A stretch of DNA of 64,000 bases from Aphrocallistes beatrix (Eukaryota > Porifera > Hexactinellida > Sceptrulophora > Aphrocallistidae), in contig OY725489.1 of assembly GCA_963281255.1 (NCBI GenBank), positions 248,001-312,000 on the forward strand, read 5' to 3'. Made by a program: the position numbers and the translations under genes. Shown piece by piece: positions 11,383 to 21,236 of the stretch (its first letter is position 1; every line of letters begins with the position of its first letter). The notes beneath the pieces were generated by a model. That model was given only the letters and a program-made list of their open reading frames with translations, searched no databases and was not told where the DNA came from.

Positions 11383-11483
11383 AATTTGTTAGAAATCGTT
11401 TTATTTTTTACGATACGAGATAGTTTATTTGATATATAGTTGTATATTGAGCTATTTTTAGAATAAGTGTTTGCATTCCTTAC

Positions 11484-12297
11484 CTGAGCTTCCGGTGTCA
11501 AGGTGGAATCCCTCAGTCAGCTGTCGGATAGCCTTAGAGATATCTCCCATGTTAGAATTCTCCACCAAACTCCTATAAATAGAACAACTCACGCATTCAA
11601 TTGGCCAATATCAGTGTCACAGGCATACGAACTTAAAAGGTGTTAGAAGCCACTAAGTGGCAGTGAGAGTGAGTGAGTGTCTGAGTGTAGTACACAGGAC
11701 CATGGACAATTCGCTCCTCTCCGTAAATTATATTGGCTATAAACTAGGTGACATTGTGGCGCTTGAAGTGTCGCTATAATAACATTTTATAGTCCATGGT
11801 ATAGTCGAATGTTTCCCACAATAAATGAAATTGTGGTATAGAATCTCAATCAAATCGTCCCAGATCTGATAGGTCAGGAGATAGCCAATAGGATCTCACC
11901 TTTTGGTGACAGGTTCTTTACACAGCGGGCACTTTGATTGGCTCTTCCTGGATGAGATGCTGATGTGCTGTAATATGCAGTCTCTACAGGTGTGAAATTA
12001 TCATATATCAGTCGGTTCTGTTTAGCCAATCAAATCGCACTTACTTGCAGAAATAGTGTCCACACTCGCTGGCGTGAGGATCCGAAATTAGCTCCAGACT
12101 ATAAATAGCCACAGTGAACAGGTGTTACTAATTTTAGAGGTGTGAACTCACCATACGGGACACTCGTACTGCTGCTGCATACTCAGGATGGTCTTCTGGA
12201 TTTCTCTGATCCTCTGGGTCAAGGGGTCAATTGGAACTGGAACTGGGACCGGTCTGTTCCTCCTTCTTAGCATTCCTGTCCTTGCTATGGAAGCCAT
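11484..12297 (-). CDS. BRCA1: BRCA1-type RING finger gene, 5' exons
   Basis: Four exons, 12297-12152, 12098-12045, 11983-11900 and 11572-11484, encode a start Met, a short Arg/Pro-rich lead, a coiled segment and a C3HC4 RING: YECPVCLEL, ECGHYFCKDC, KCPLCKEPVTKRS, then GFHLDTG. This matches the RING and following helix of BRCA1, the nuclear E3 ligase that pairs with BARD1 in DNA repair. Exon phases (2, 2, 2, 1) are those of human BRCA1 exons 2-6. Exons 2 and 4 here are 54 and 89 nt, exactly the sizes of human exons 3 and 6; the third is 84 nt against 78. The last exon ends in an open phase-1 donor (GTAAGG), so more exons must follow on the minus strand, beyond or through ACAD11. Orthology of this part is well supported; the 3' structure is not. 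Confidence 0.88.
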
Positions 12298-12601
12298 TAG
12301 CTAACATTGGAATGTTCAGGCAAAGATTAAATCTGTAAGAAATTAATAACATTAATCCTTGGTGCCTAAAGAAGTATGCATTCAACTTTAGTGAAATAAA
12401 TATTTTATTTAAAGTTCTTTTTCATCAATAATGGTTTGATAATAACTCATTTCTATCGGATTTAGGGAATTCGCTTTAATTTATTTATGAAACGGAGTGT
12501 TAACTGTGAAAGGTGTGAAAATTGCAATTCGTAAAACACCAGTGGAAGAGTGAAGTTCTATGATTTGTAAATGTGAGAATAATCCCTGGGACAAAAAGTT
12601 A

Positions 12602-12685
12602 TGTCAGAAGTGGGATTCGAACCCACGCCTACAGAAGTAGACTGCGACCTGAACGCAGCGCCTTAGACCGCTCGGCCATCCTGAC
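12602..12685 (-). tRNA. tRNA-Leu (CAG)
   Basis: The minus strand folds as a complete class II tRNA. The acceptor stem GTCAGGA pairs with TTCTGAC plus discriminator A. There is a TGGCCGAGCGGTCTAAGGCG D-arm (A box), an anticodon stem CTGCG/CGCAG with loop TTCAGGT (anticodon CAG at plus 12649-12651), a long variable arm, and a GTTCGAATCC B box. There is no intron. The CCA end is not encoded, as expected for a nuclear gene. It sits upstream of the BRCA1-type gene, on the same strand. Confidence 0.96.
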
Positions 12686-12861
12686 TTATGATTAACAAAT
12701 TCCAAGCACCCGTTTGTGTTGCTGGGTTAGTGAACATTTTTCGCTTGAGGTTCCTCTATGGCGACTACGTTATTATAGGAAATTATCGTGATTTGGAGAA
12801 ATTCGCGTTAGTTTCCTATTTCTTATAATTCTGTAGCAAATCTCTGACTTTCCTAAACCAT

Positions 12862-13034
12862 GGACATACCTAATTTAGGGGAATACTCCGTAAATTAGGT
12901 ATTTATAAAATTCGGAATGGAATATTCCGTAAAATAAGCATTTTAAATTCCTGAACCGTTCCGTCAAGTTCCGTAAATAAGGTATTCACATTTCCTGGAA
13001 TTGTTCCGTTCCATTTCGTAAATTAGGTATGTCC
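12862..13034. mobile_element. GGACATACC-type MITE, copy 1
   Basis: This 173-bp element has inverted termini GGACATACCTAATTTA and TAAATTAGGTATGTCC and internal repeats of TTCCGTAAATTAGGTAT. The flanks are CTAAACCAT (left) and TTAAACCAT (right), a 9-bp duplication with one mismatch. Related copies are at 15159-15357 and 59666-59786, and a lone terminus (CTGTAAATTAGGTATGTCC) ends near 13231. It has no coding capacity. Confidence 0.75.
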
Positions 13035-13514
13035 TTAAACCATGGATACAAAAGTTATTTCACGATAAAGGAAAGTGCCAATATCATGATCAGCTTCTGA
13101 AATTACATTTTCACACACAGCATACATGACAACCGTCTAGCTTTTTCCATTTTCTATTGGGATCATTCTCGTTTGTACATTTAATCTCCTTAATATGTGC
13201 TCAGTTTCATTCTGTAAATTAGGTATGTCCATACATACGTATTCTACTGGACAAAGTATTATTCCCCAATTACGTATTACAAAATCAATAAACTAAATTT
13301 GTCCATTACTGAAGGGAATATTTTAAACGGTAAGAGAGACAGCATAATTCAAAAATTTTCCTTTTTTCTGACTAATGCTTAGTAGGTTACTATGAACACC
13401 AGTACAATTTCACTACAATGTACTTTCCATATATCAAATCTTGTATAAATAACTGCTCTGATTATACATATAACATAGTTATCAATCATTGCCAAATATA
13501 AGTTAAACTAAAAA
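13035..13514. other. Non-coding stretch before the 7TM gene
   Basis: I see no gene. A solitary MITE terminus lies near 13210-13231. The last 100 bases, AT-rich with a TATAAATA word near 13443, are the likely promoter of the 13515 gene. Confidence 0.3.
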
Positions 13515-14613
13515 ATGTTCTTCGACTTTTCCACTGCAAATGCGACGCTACTCTTCATCTTAGAGACTATCATCGGTCTTGGGACGTTTGCTAACATTCT
13601 TTTCGGGACAATTTGGTGCGTTTATTTCTTGTTTCGTACCAATGTTTTGAGGAGAAAACTGCACTATTTAAATAAACAGACAGCCGAGAAGTGTATTGGT
13701 GAGTTTCTGAATGCAAAGGTTGACTATATTAAGTCTATATTCATAGCTGCCATATCCTTTTCTGAGGTGTTGGCCCATCTTGGAATGACTGGGGAGGTTT
13801 TCTTCCAAAGAACTTTTCGCTCTCAAAGTTTGAATTTGTCAAACTGTACACATGAACCTCCATTCTTGGAACTATCCTATCAACATCGAGGGTACAGAAC
13901 TATTTGCGCCTTGGGGGTTGTGTCGATACTCGTTTTCGTGTCCCTCATCCACATACTAACCTCCTACCTGTCTCATGCGTACAGTGAGAAGCGTATCACA
14001 AACATAATGAGACGAGAACGCGTCATGTTTGCTTGGCTGTTCATACAACTAGTCTGTGTGTAGTATCTTCTACTGGCCTCTCTTCATGCTGACTTTACCT
14101 ATAATGGCAGTGGTTGCATTGATTGGCCATTTGTGTTTGTATTGGAAGTACGGGAGAGAGTTGTACAGTGTGATAAGGAGAAGGGAACGGGATGCTTTGT
14201 TTGAAGATGTACACTCTCATGACAAGTTGTTAAAAATGTTAAAGTCCTATAGAAACGATGCAATCCTGTATTTTGTTTACATCTTCTTGTTTACGGTTGC
14301 GATAATAACTGCAGTACCTGTGTATACCATTAGGAGGTTGCTACAGGGAGATTGTTTGTTAGGAAAATATTTCCATTTGAAACATATTTTCATTCATCTT
14401 CACAGTCATAAAGGAATGTTTGAAATCCCAGAAATTGAAGAGAAGTTCTTGAAATCAATTCTCTTGATCATTTTAGCACTTCCACTTCTCTTCATCCACA
14501 TCTCTATCATGCGTAAAGTGATTGTGAGAATGTTAAGGAAGAGAACTGCAATGAATAACCCGACTAGATTTTCTCGCAGCACTTTGTACCAGCCTCTGAT
14601 AGGAAGCAAATAA
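13515..14613 (+). pseudogene. Seven-transmembrane protein split by a +1 frameshift
   Basis: Two overlapping frames, 13515-14063 and 14056-14613, together encode about 365 residues with seven hydrophobic segments. The first frame has segments near ILETIIGLGTFANILFG, SIFIAAISFSEVLAHLG, ALGVVSILVFVSLIHIL and the start of the fourth. The second frame finishes the fourth, then has LPIMAVVALIGHLCLYW, AILYFVYIFLFTVAIIT and SILLIILALPLLFIHIS. The break is at TGTGTGTAG (14055-14063), where a one-base change in a TG run would restore the frame and remove the stop. Downstream of the break the frame is intact and conserved in style, so this is either a very young pseudogene, a sequencing error or a strain polymorphism. 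I do not recognise the receptor family; a GPCR-like role is possible. Confidence 0.6.
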
Positions 14614-15013
14614 AGATATGAGTTCACAATGTGAACTTCACATTCTGTGTGGACATTATGTAGATGTCATTTATCTTGTAAAGGACTGGGGCAGTATTCT
14701 GTAACTATTTCTCATTGAGTACAGAAATGTTTTTTTGTGAAATTTGTGTGCTTACATATAATGTTTGTGTAATATCATTACTTATTATTGGTTCAAGAAT
14801 CTTGTGATAATAGAATGTATTCTCTTTATTAGATAATCCATAATACACAAGCAATCATTAAATATTCCGACAAAATATAGGATTATAATAGGAAATTGGC
14901 TCAAGTTGGAGTCTCAGACGAAAATGTAAACTCATCTTGGAATTATGATGTCATTGTCACCTTTTTATTATTAGAAATCTCCGTTTTTAATATGGACTTA
15001 ACTAGGAAACAGG

Positions 15014-15151
15014 GGCGCCGAACAATTCGAAATCTAAGGACAATTTTGGGGTTCCAGGGGGGGGGGGGGGGCTCAGCCCTAAATTTTGTATTGCGTCTAT
15101 GGCCCATCTTCGAATCCAAGGGGGGCTCGAGCCCCCCCCGGGTTCGGCGCC
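15014..15151. mobile_element. Short TIR element with G/C tracts
   Basis: GGCGCCGAAC at 15014-15023 is matched by GTTCGGCGCC at 15142-15151. Inside are a long G tract at about 15057-15070 and the pair GGGGGGCTC / GAGCCCCCC near the ends, so the element can fold back. It abuts the next MITE (15159). Confidence 0.6.
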
Positions 15152-15158
15152 TATGCTA

Positions 15159-15357
15159 GGACATACCTAATTTATGGGTCGGAACGGTTCCGGAATTTTA
15201 AAAGTACGGAATATTCCATTCCAGATATTATAAATGCCTAATTTACGGAATATTCCGGAAATTAGGTATTTAAAATTCCGAAACTGTTCCGTCAAGTTCC
15301 GTGTATTCGGTACTCAGACTCCCCGGAATGGTTCCGTTCCGTAAATTAGGTATGTCC
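15159..15357. mobile_element. GGACATACC-type MITE, copy 2
   Basis: This 199-bp element has termini GGACATACCTAATTTA and TAAATTAGGTATGTCC, with internal ATTTACGGAATATTCCGG and CCGTCAAGTTCCGT segments shared with copy 1. No clean target duplication is seen, probably because it sits against another element. Confidence 0.75.
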
Positions 15358-15594
15358 CTTAACTATGCATCATGGATGGGTGAAAGTAATTAATATTAGG
15401 CACCCGTAGGGCGCCTATGAATTCTTTATCCCATATTTCCTATATTGCGACTCTGCGGACACGAAGAGTTTTTTGTTAATACGTATTGTAGAATATAAAA
15501 TGAAAGTTTCCCTGTTTCACGTATACCAACTCCATCCAAAACGGTAGTAGTATTCCAGTTCTCTATGAAAGAGTTCTAATTCTGCTGAGCTGAG

Positions 15595-16990
15595 ATGTCA
15601 AGTTATCAAATGGCAAAAGTGAGTTAGAATTCTTAGATACTACAAATTGATCTCCAAAAATTCAATAATGAACTTTCAAATACTTTCGTCCCCTTGGTGG
15701 AAGTATATTTATGTTTATTTATTTACTTGTGATGATACAAATTCAATGCATGATTTTATTCAAAACAGGAAATGATAAATAAAGTTTCCCTAAATGTCTG
15801 CGGTTAATTTTTGCGAATAATCTATACAAGTATATATGCATACTCAGGAATCGATTTGATTGGTGGAATCCCTAACTTACATCTGTCAATCATTTATACT
15901 TTTCATCCAGAGTCTGAGTCTAAAGACGCGCCATATTTCCTACCTTCCCAGTCTGAGTGTGCTGCTGCAGAGAATTAGGACCATCGTACACGCCGCACTC
16001 CCAACAGCCAATCAGAATCTCCCTCTGCCCGTGCTCGCCTCTGATTCGTCAGATGACAGCTGTTCTTCTCTCAGACAAGCGTCTACTGGCATAGGTTGGG
16101 AGGTGTTACATAGAGGACACTTTACGGAATTGTCAAAGACACTTCCTAATCTCACTTTGTTCGAGAGTAAGTTCCCACTGCCATCTTGTACTGGGGTACA
16201 GAATTGCGACACTATTGCGACACTTCACAGTGCCACCAACACCGACACATTTGGCGGGATATTTGATGACAAAATCCTCAAGTTAGAATCTCAACCTACA
16301 GAGGTGGTTTATTCTGGAACTAAACCATATTTAGTTCCAATTGGAACTAATTTATTTCGGTTTTAATTCCAGGTTCCATCAAGTGAATCCAAGGTTGAGA
16401 TGCTCGTGCAAGAGTCACCTGCTTTTCTGTTGAAATCCTTTCAGGAACTAATTCCGGAATTACCAGAACTTAGCAACAACAAGTTGAGTGTGGTATGTCT
16501 CAGTGAACGCACGACACATGACATGTCAAGATGGTGTGTCCAGATGTCCGAAGAGAGAGAGGAACTGACACTAAACGTTAGTTCCAATTTGAATACTCCG
16601 TTATTATAGTTCCAATTTGAATACGGAACAATGTCTTTAGTTCATAAACAGTGCGAAAGAAATTTGCGAGCGAATTGAAGAGTTTGGATTTTGGGCAGAT
16701 TTTATAGACCCATCGTCTGGACAACCGGTTAGTTCCAGTTTCAGTTTATAACACCTTCCACTACTTCATATATAACATTACGTTTCTATTTATAGTATTA
16801 TGGCGCAAGTGGCAGTGACAATCTAACAGAAACTGACGACAGAATGCGACACTTTGGGTTCTCAGTGGAAGATCTTGGTTGCTGTAAGTGTCTCCGCCAC
16901 TCCAGTTGGGGGACACATGTGTTCGTGGGTGTCATTGTGACCACTGCCCCAACCACTTCTACCATCATCTCCAGTCTCATGACACTTTAG
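15595..16990 (+). CDS. MMADHC: MMADHC (cblD), cobalamin trafficking protein
   Basis: MMADHC partners MMACHC and directs vitamin B12 to the cytosolic (methionine synthase) and mitochondrial (methylmalonyl-CoA mutase) routes. Five exons, 15595-15618, 15911-16303, 16373-16576, 16641-16727 and 16796-16990, all join in phase 0 and give about 300 residues; the human protein has 296. The C-terminal half is diagnostic: [40 protein letters not shown], then [11 protein letters not shown]. The N-terminal half is poorly conserved, as in the family, and starts with a short possible presequence (MSSYQMAK, then [12 protein letters not shown]). The tiny first exon and the 16303 donor (GTGGTT) are the least certain parts. 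Confidence 0.9.
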
Positions 16991-17238
16991 TACAGTTTCA
17001 GTTCCGATTAGAAGTATTAGATTTAATTCTTGCCCGTTTTATCAATTCATGGGTTGTCATGGTTTCAATATCGATTACATAGAATGTTATCCCACCTATA
17101 ATGATCTTACTAATTTAATACCTAGCAACAAAATTAGAATCAAGTATGTACGCCTAGACTAGTAGGAAGATGATATAACCACATTCCAACTAAGATTAGG
17201 GTTGCTAGGGATGTACAAGTTTTAAGTATAAAACGACT

Positions 17239-18798
17239 GTGCTGTGCTTCATTGTAAAACTCTGCATTTTTGATTGGCTGAAAATGTTCAAATGGCGGAA
17301 GGATAAACCCGGGAAGTTCAACACCCTAACTTCCGATTTGTGGAATTCGATGCGATTGGACAGTTTGGGCGCCAGCTTCAGAAGTAAAACTGCCACCGGA
17401 ACAATTCCAATAATCAAGAATGAAGTGACAGAAACCAGGAACTATCGCCTGAAAGTATGTCTGACTTGGTTCATAATTGTGTCAATCATAGTGGGAACTT
17501 GGGTGTTATTTATAGCGACACTTTGTGTCTCAATCTACTCGCTTTTACTCCCGACTTTAAAAGTTCCAGAAGTGTCACAAAACGACACATTCCTGGACAC
17601 CTTTTCTGGTTCCAATTCCTGTCCATACACCGCATCACAGGCGCTAGCTAAGTTCCATATCTACCAGACTTGGTTCCAGTTTGCCAGCTCCAACCAATCA
17701 GGACTCAACTCAACGTATGGCGCCTTAATTAGTAACACAACTTGTGTGGCTAGGTTCGTGAATAACAACACACAGTGCACTCCGGAATGTCTGGCGTTCG
17801 CGCCTGGAGGTGACGAGTATTTCATCGCTTGGCGCGTGTTCGTATTCTCTGGTGCCTTTATCAGTTTCGTCGTGAGCTTATTGGGTATCGCCACGTGGCT
17901 GAAAATAGGCGGGACACTTTGGGATTTCCCGCACATCATTTTCTTCTACCTCATTCTGTCCGTTCTCGTCCAATCAGTTTGCATTATGAGCGGGCAGATT
18001 CTCCCACAGCCTTTCTACTGCAAACACTTGAGCCTATTCGAGTCCAGAACTGACACGACCATTCAGTGCAACATCCAAGGCGCCATATTCCACTACAGCC
18101 TCATGGTGTTCCTTTACTGGTACTTGTTTGCCGTCATCAACCTTCTATTTATAGTGGCTCTCCCTGTCTGGGGCGCCAGTAGGTTCCAGAAGCACAAGAG
18201 ATGGATCCACTTGTTCGAGTCCATTTTGTGTTGGGTGTTCCCTCTCTTGGTTCTAATTGGAACTATAGCTGCCATCAGGCGATACCGTATCAGCAATCAG
18301 CCAGAATTCTGCCACCCTAACTCCCTCTTCGCCATCTTGACTCTGTACACTCCAGGTGTCATATTCTGTCTGTTCAATGGCACTGCCATTCCTGTCGTGA
18401 TTGGTGTCCTCCTGCAGCGACACTTTAAACTCCAGAAGATGATTGGTCACGGGAATGTGGGCATGGATTGGGTGGCACAGATGGCAGTGTTCACAGTGGC
18501 ATTCTCCATCGAGATCTGGTTGGTGATGCTGGACTTCACCGTGAAGGAGATCCAGGAGCCTAGCTACGGGATATATTTAGCTCAGTACTCCAAGTGTGTT
18601 ACTATTTTCGGAGCTTACGGAACTAACTGCTGCCAGCCGCTGTACCGAAACTATTACAACTCCGCGCTAGGTGTTAGTTCCGGTTTGTTCAGCAGTGTTT
18701 GGGGAGTGGCAGGGCTGTCTGCTCTCGCGTATAAAGATGTGAGGAAGCTTTGGAGGAGAATTCTTACTTGCAATAACTGTTGCCATGGAGACAAATAG
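17239..18798 (+). CDS. Single-exon seven-transmembrane receptor, class F/B-like layout
   Basis: An intact 519-residue frame; starting at the second Met (17284, MFKWRKDKPGKF) would give 504. A basic cytoplasmic N-terminus is followed by a hydrophobic segment (WFIIVSIIVGTWVLFIATLC), an extracellular stretch of about 110 residues with at least four Cys and several N-glycosylation sites (NDT, NQS, NTT, NNT), and then seven further hydrophobic segments from about residue 193 (FVFSGAFISFVVSLLGIATW) to the C-terminal GLFSSVWGVAGLSALAY. It ends in a Cys-rich basic tail. The broad layout recalls frizzled/secretin-type receptors, but no cysteine-rich frizzled domain or KTxxxW-like motif is clear. A membrane receptor is well supported; family and ligand are unknown. 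Confidence 0.7.
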   Translation: MLCFIVKLCIFDWLKMFKWRKDKPGKFNTLTSDLWNSMRLDSLGASFRSKTATGTIPIIKNEVTETRNYRLKVCLTWFIIVSIIVGTWVLFIATLCVSIYSLLLPTLKVPEVSQNDTFLDTFSGSNSCPYTASQALAKFHIYQTWFQFASSNQSGLNSTYGALISNTTCVARFVNNNTQCTPECLAFAPGGDEYFIAWRVFVFSGAFISFVVSLLGIATWLKIGGTLWDFPHIIFFYLILSVLVQSVCIMSGQILPQPFYCKHLSLFESRTDTTIQCNIQGAIFHYSLMVFLYWYLFAVINLLFIVALPVWGASRFQKHKRWIHLFESILCWVFPLLVLIGTIAAIRRYRISNQPEFCHPNSLFAILTLYTPGVIFCLFNGTAIPVVIGVLLQRHFKLQKMIGHGNVGMDWVAQMAVFTVAFSIEIWLVMLDFTVKEIQEPSYGIYLAQYSKCVTIFGAYGTNCCQPLYRNYYNSALGVSSGLFSSVWGVAGLSALAYKDVRKLWRRILTCNNCCHGDK

Positions 18799-19849
18799 AA
18801 TGTATATATTGATAGTTCAAGGTGTTTATGTTATTGTTTTATTTGTGTAAATATAATTATTTCCTTATAAGTCAACTGATATGAACCCGAATAGTACGAT
18901 GAAACCGATTGAGCTACAAAGCCATTTGAGTTAGCGAAGCGAAATCTCATAATTCTGCGCTAACCTCAGGATATCACGTACTAAATCATCCATGGTTACT
19001 TAATACTAGGATCTCAAGATACAGCACGAATAAATGGGAGTTCACTGTAGTCTATAACCAGGAGTGAGGGTGTGTGATATCTGATCTTAGTTTGAATCTT
19101 TTCACAAAGCTGGATTAGAAGATCACTTCATCTATAAATTCTTTACCAGAAGACACGAAAGTTCTCCCTTGCTATGCGTAAATTGTTATACGTTTGAGCT
19201 ATGAAATTTTATTGATTATCCTTACTATTAAAACTCCAGTAATGTAGTTGTATATGTACTATATGCTACTTTTGCCTAAGCGACTCATCATGGAATTATA
19301 ACGTCATTATCACCTTTTATTATAAGAAATTTTTCAGTTTTTTTAATTATAACTCTGCCATTTTAAAGGATAGAAGGCTGAATATTTAAAGAATGTGTAT
19401 ATTAATATATCTCTATGTATGGAAAACTTTCATCAAAAATGAACTCATCACTCTGTTATGACGTCATCATTGCGCATCAAAAAAAAAAACATTTAAAAAC
19501 TGACAAATTTAATCATCTTTAAAGCAATGTCGATTATAAAAGTAAGACACACATATTTAGAGATGTTATCTCCCTTATAATTATTCAATGTGAGCCTAGG
19601 CGCCCCCAGGGTACCTCCTGAGGACACTAAGTGTCTACCACTACCAGCCAAACACCGCAAGCAAGCGAAGCGCTCTTGTCTGTTTTTAATTACTTTCAGA
19701 TATTCCTTTATTTCATTATACTCCTGAAAAGGAATGATTTGCTATGAGTTTATGAACACAACCACAAACCCACCATTATAGCCATGGCAGAAAGAATCAG
19801 ATGTCACCCACAATCAATAGATTATAATATTCAACATATTTCCAACAAC
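18799..19849. other. Intergenic, repeat-derived stretch
   Basis: I see no gene. From about 19290 on, the sequence matches 21480-21830 upstream of the next NHL gene (shared words TGTTATGACGTCATCAT, then poly-A, then AAAACTGACAAATTT), so it is part of a tandem duplication. CAAGCAAGCGAAGCGC-type words at 19668-19685 recur at 21797, 23910 (inverted) and 59050. The 3' flank of the receptor (ATAGAATGTATATATTGATAG) has a close match near 40236. Confidence 0.4.
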
Positions 19850-20000
19850 TTCGTAGCCAATCAGTGAATTCACTAACTTTACAGTAGTTTCCACAGCAAC
19901 CATTGACGTCAATTGGTATTCTCATATTACTTATAATACAGATTGTCTTAGTTAAAGTATAATATTTCTATTCAACAAGATTCTTCCAAAGCCATAAGCA
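19850..20000 (+). promoter_or_regulatory. Conserved NHL-gene proximal promoter, copy 1
   Basis: The block GCCAATCAGT (from 19856), then TTGACGTCAATTGG (TGACGTCA at 19904-19911), then ATATTACTTATAATACAGATTGT, is shared by all four NHL genes at the same spacing. It contains a CCAAT box and a CRE/ATF-type palindrome. Matching sites are at about 21990, 36746 and 63690. Confidence 0.6.
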
Positions 20001-21236
20001 ATGGCAACAAATATCCCAGAAATTGTCCCTTATGACACAATTGCGCATTTCGATCGCATCGCCGCGCGAATCACGGACACATTGAATGGCCTGATCGATC
20101 AGCTGATCGAGAGGAGAGACACTCTCTGCCAAGTAGTGGCACATCTTCGCGATGACTTCCACAACAAAGAGTCCACTCGTGTCGCAGCCCTCGAAGAGTT
20201 GGATCAAACTCAGCTGCATCTGAATCAAATGAGAAAAGTGAACATCAACCTCCCCGCTCACGAGCAAGCAGGACTCGTGTACGAACAGTACAAGCAGCAG
20301 CTGTGTGTTCCCACCCCACTCCCCAACCTCTCCTTCTCCTGTCCCACCCTCTCCCTCCTTCACACCCAGATAGAACAGTTCGGGGAGGTAGTCCAACTGG
20401 AAGCACCGCATTACTCTCAAAAGACACAACCCATCCTAACTGCTGGGACGAAAGGGAAAGGAGATAAGCAGCTTGATAGTGCGGGACTGTCTCTAGACGA
20501 AGTGAATGAGAAGGTTTATATAGCGGATTGTGGGAACAGTTGCGTACAGGTACTGTCCTTCCAAGGAGAGTTCCTATCTCACTTTGGAAAGGAAGTACTA
20601 ATCAAACCTTGGGGAATATCAGTCACTGATAATCACATCCTCGTAACAGACTGGGGTTATCACACGCTATTCCAGTTCTGTAAGAACAGCCACCAACTAC
20701 TCAACAGAGCTGGTGGTGAGGGGAGTAATGTAGGACAGCTGTCTTATCCACGGGGATTAAGTGTGGACTGTAATGGAGACGTGTTTGTAGCTGACCAAAG
20801 GAATCACAGAGTATCAGTGTTCTCTAACCTCTTACAATACAAACAGACTATCGGACAAGGATCGCTACGTTTCCCTCGAGACGTGAAACTAACGACAGAT
20901 AAAGTGGTGGTACTAGACTGGAGTCCCAACTGCATCCACTTCTTCTCCAGAAGTGGAGACCTCCTTACCTCCTGCGTGTCTCAGGGAGAAGATCAGGGAT
21001 GTTTGGTATGGTATCCTGAATTCTTCTGTCTGGACAGTGAACAGAATATCCTCGTTAGTGACTGTGCACACCATGCCATCAAGATATTCTCAAACTCCGG
21101 GGAGCTCCTCCACACCATTGGAAGGGAAGGTAACGGGAAAGGAGAATTCATTCGTCCATGTGGTGTTGCCATTTCTAATTCTGGCATTTTGTTTATGTTG
21201 TCTAGTAATCCTAATTATTGTTTACAATTGTTCTAA
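20001..21236 (+). CDS. Coiled-coil NHL-propeller protein A (TRIM-like, no RING)
   Basis: 411 residues, no intron. Residues about 10-130 are a long helical region (IAHFDRIAARITDTL, LIDQLIERRDTLCQVVAHL, STRVAALEELDQTQLHLNQM), like the coiled coil of TRIM proteins. Residues about 145-411 form six NHL blades, each with a VYIAD / VTDWG / VFVADQ / VVVLD / ILVSD strand. There is no RING, B-box, signal peptide or membrane segment, so it is probably a cytosolic recognition or scaffold protein that oligomerises through the helix. Compared with the other copies the helix is almost unchanged, while residues next to each blade's xP and Dxx positions vary. The function is not known. NHL domains bind RNA or protein in other TRIM-NHL proteins. 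Confidence 0.88.
   Translation: MATNIPEIVPYDTIAHFDRIAARITDTLNGLIDQLIERRDTLCQVVAHLRDDFHNKESTRVAALEELDQTQLHLNQMRKVNINLPAHEQAGLVYEQYKQQLCVPTPLPNLSFSCPTLSLLHTQIEQFGEVVQLEAPHYSQKTQPILTAGTKGKGDKQLDSAGLSLDEVNEKVYIADCGNSCVQVLSFQGEFLSHFGKEVLIKPWGISVTDNHILVTDWGYHTLFQFCKNSHQLLNRAGGEGSNVGQLSYPRGLSVDCNGDVFVADQRNHRVSVFSNLLQYKQTIGQGSLRFPRDVKLTTDKVVVLDWSPNCIHFFSRSGDLLTSCVSQGEDQGCLVWYPEFFCLDSEQNILVSDCAHHAIKIFSNSGELLHTIGREGNGKGEFIRPCGVAISNSGILFMLSSNPNYCLQLF

Larger units (their letters stand above)
14614..15594. other. Repeat-rich intergenic stretch
   Basis: It holds the 3' flank of the 7TM gene, two adjacent TIR elements (15014-15151 and 15159-15357), and a segment near 15420-15480 with words such as GCGGACACGAAG that recur at 48355, 48940, 59020 and 60580, part of a dispersed repeat. 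No gene is supported; an 87-codon ORF from 14896 runs into the G-rich element. Confidence 0.4.

Noticed and set aside
13515..14063. Stand-alone short membrane protein
   Set aside because: The hydrophobic segment at its end continues in the next frame, so it is half of a 7TM protein.
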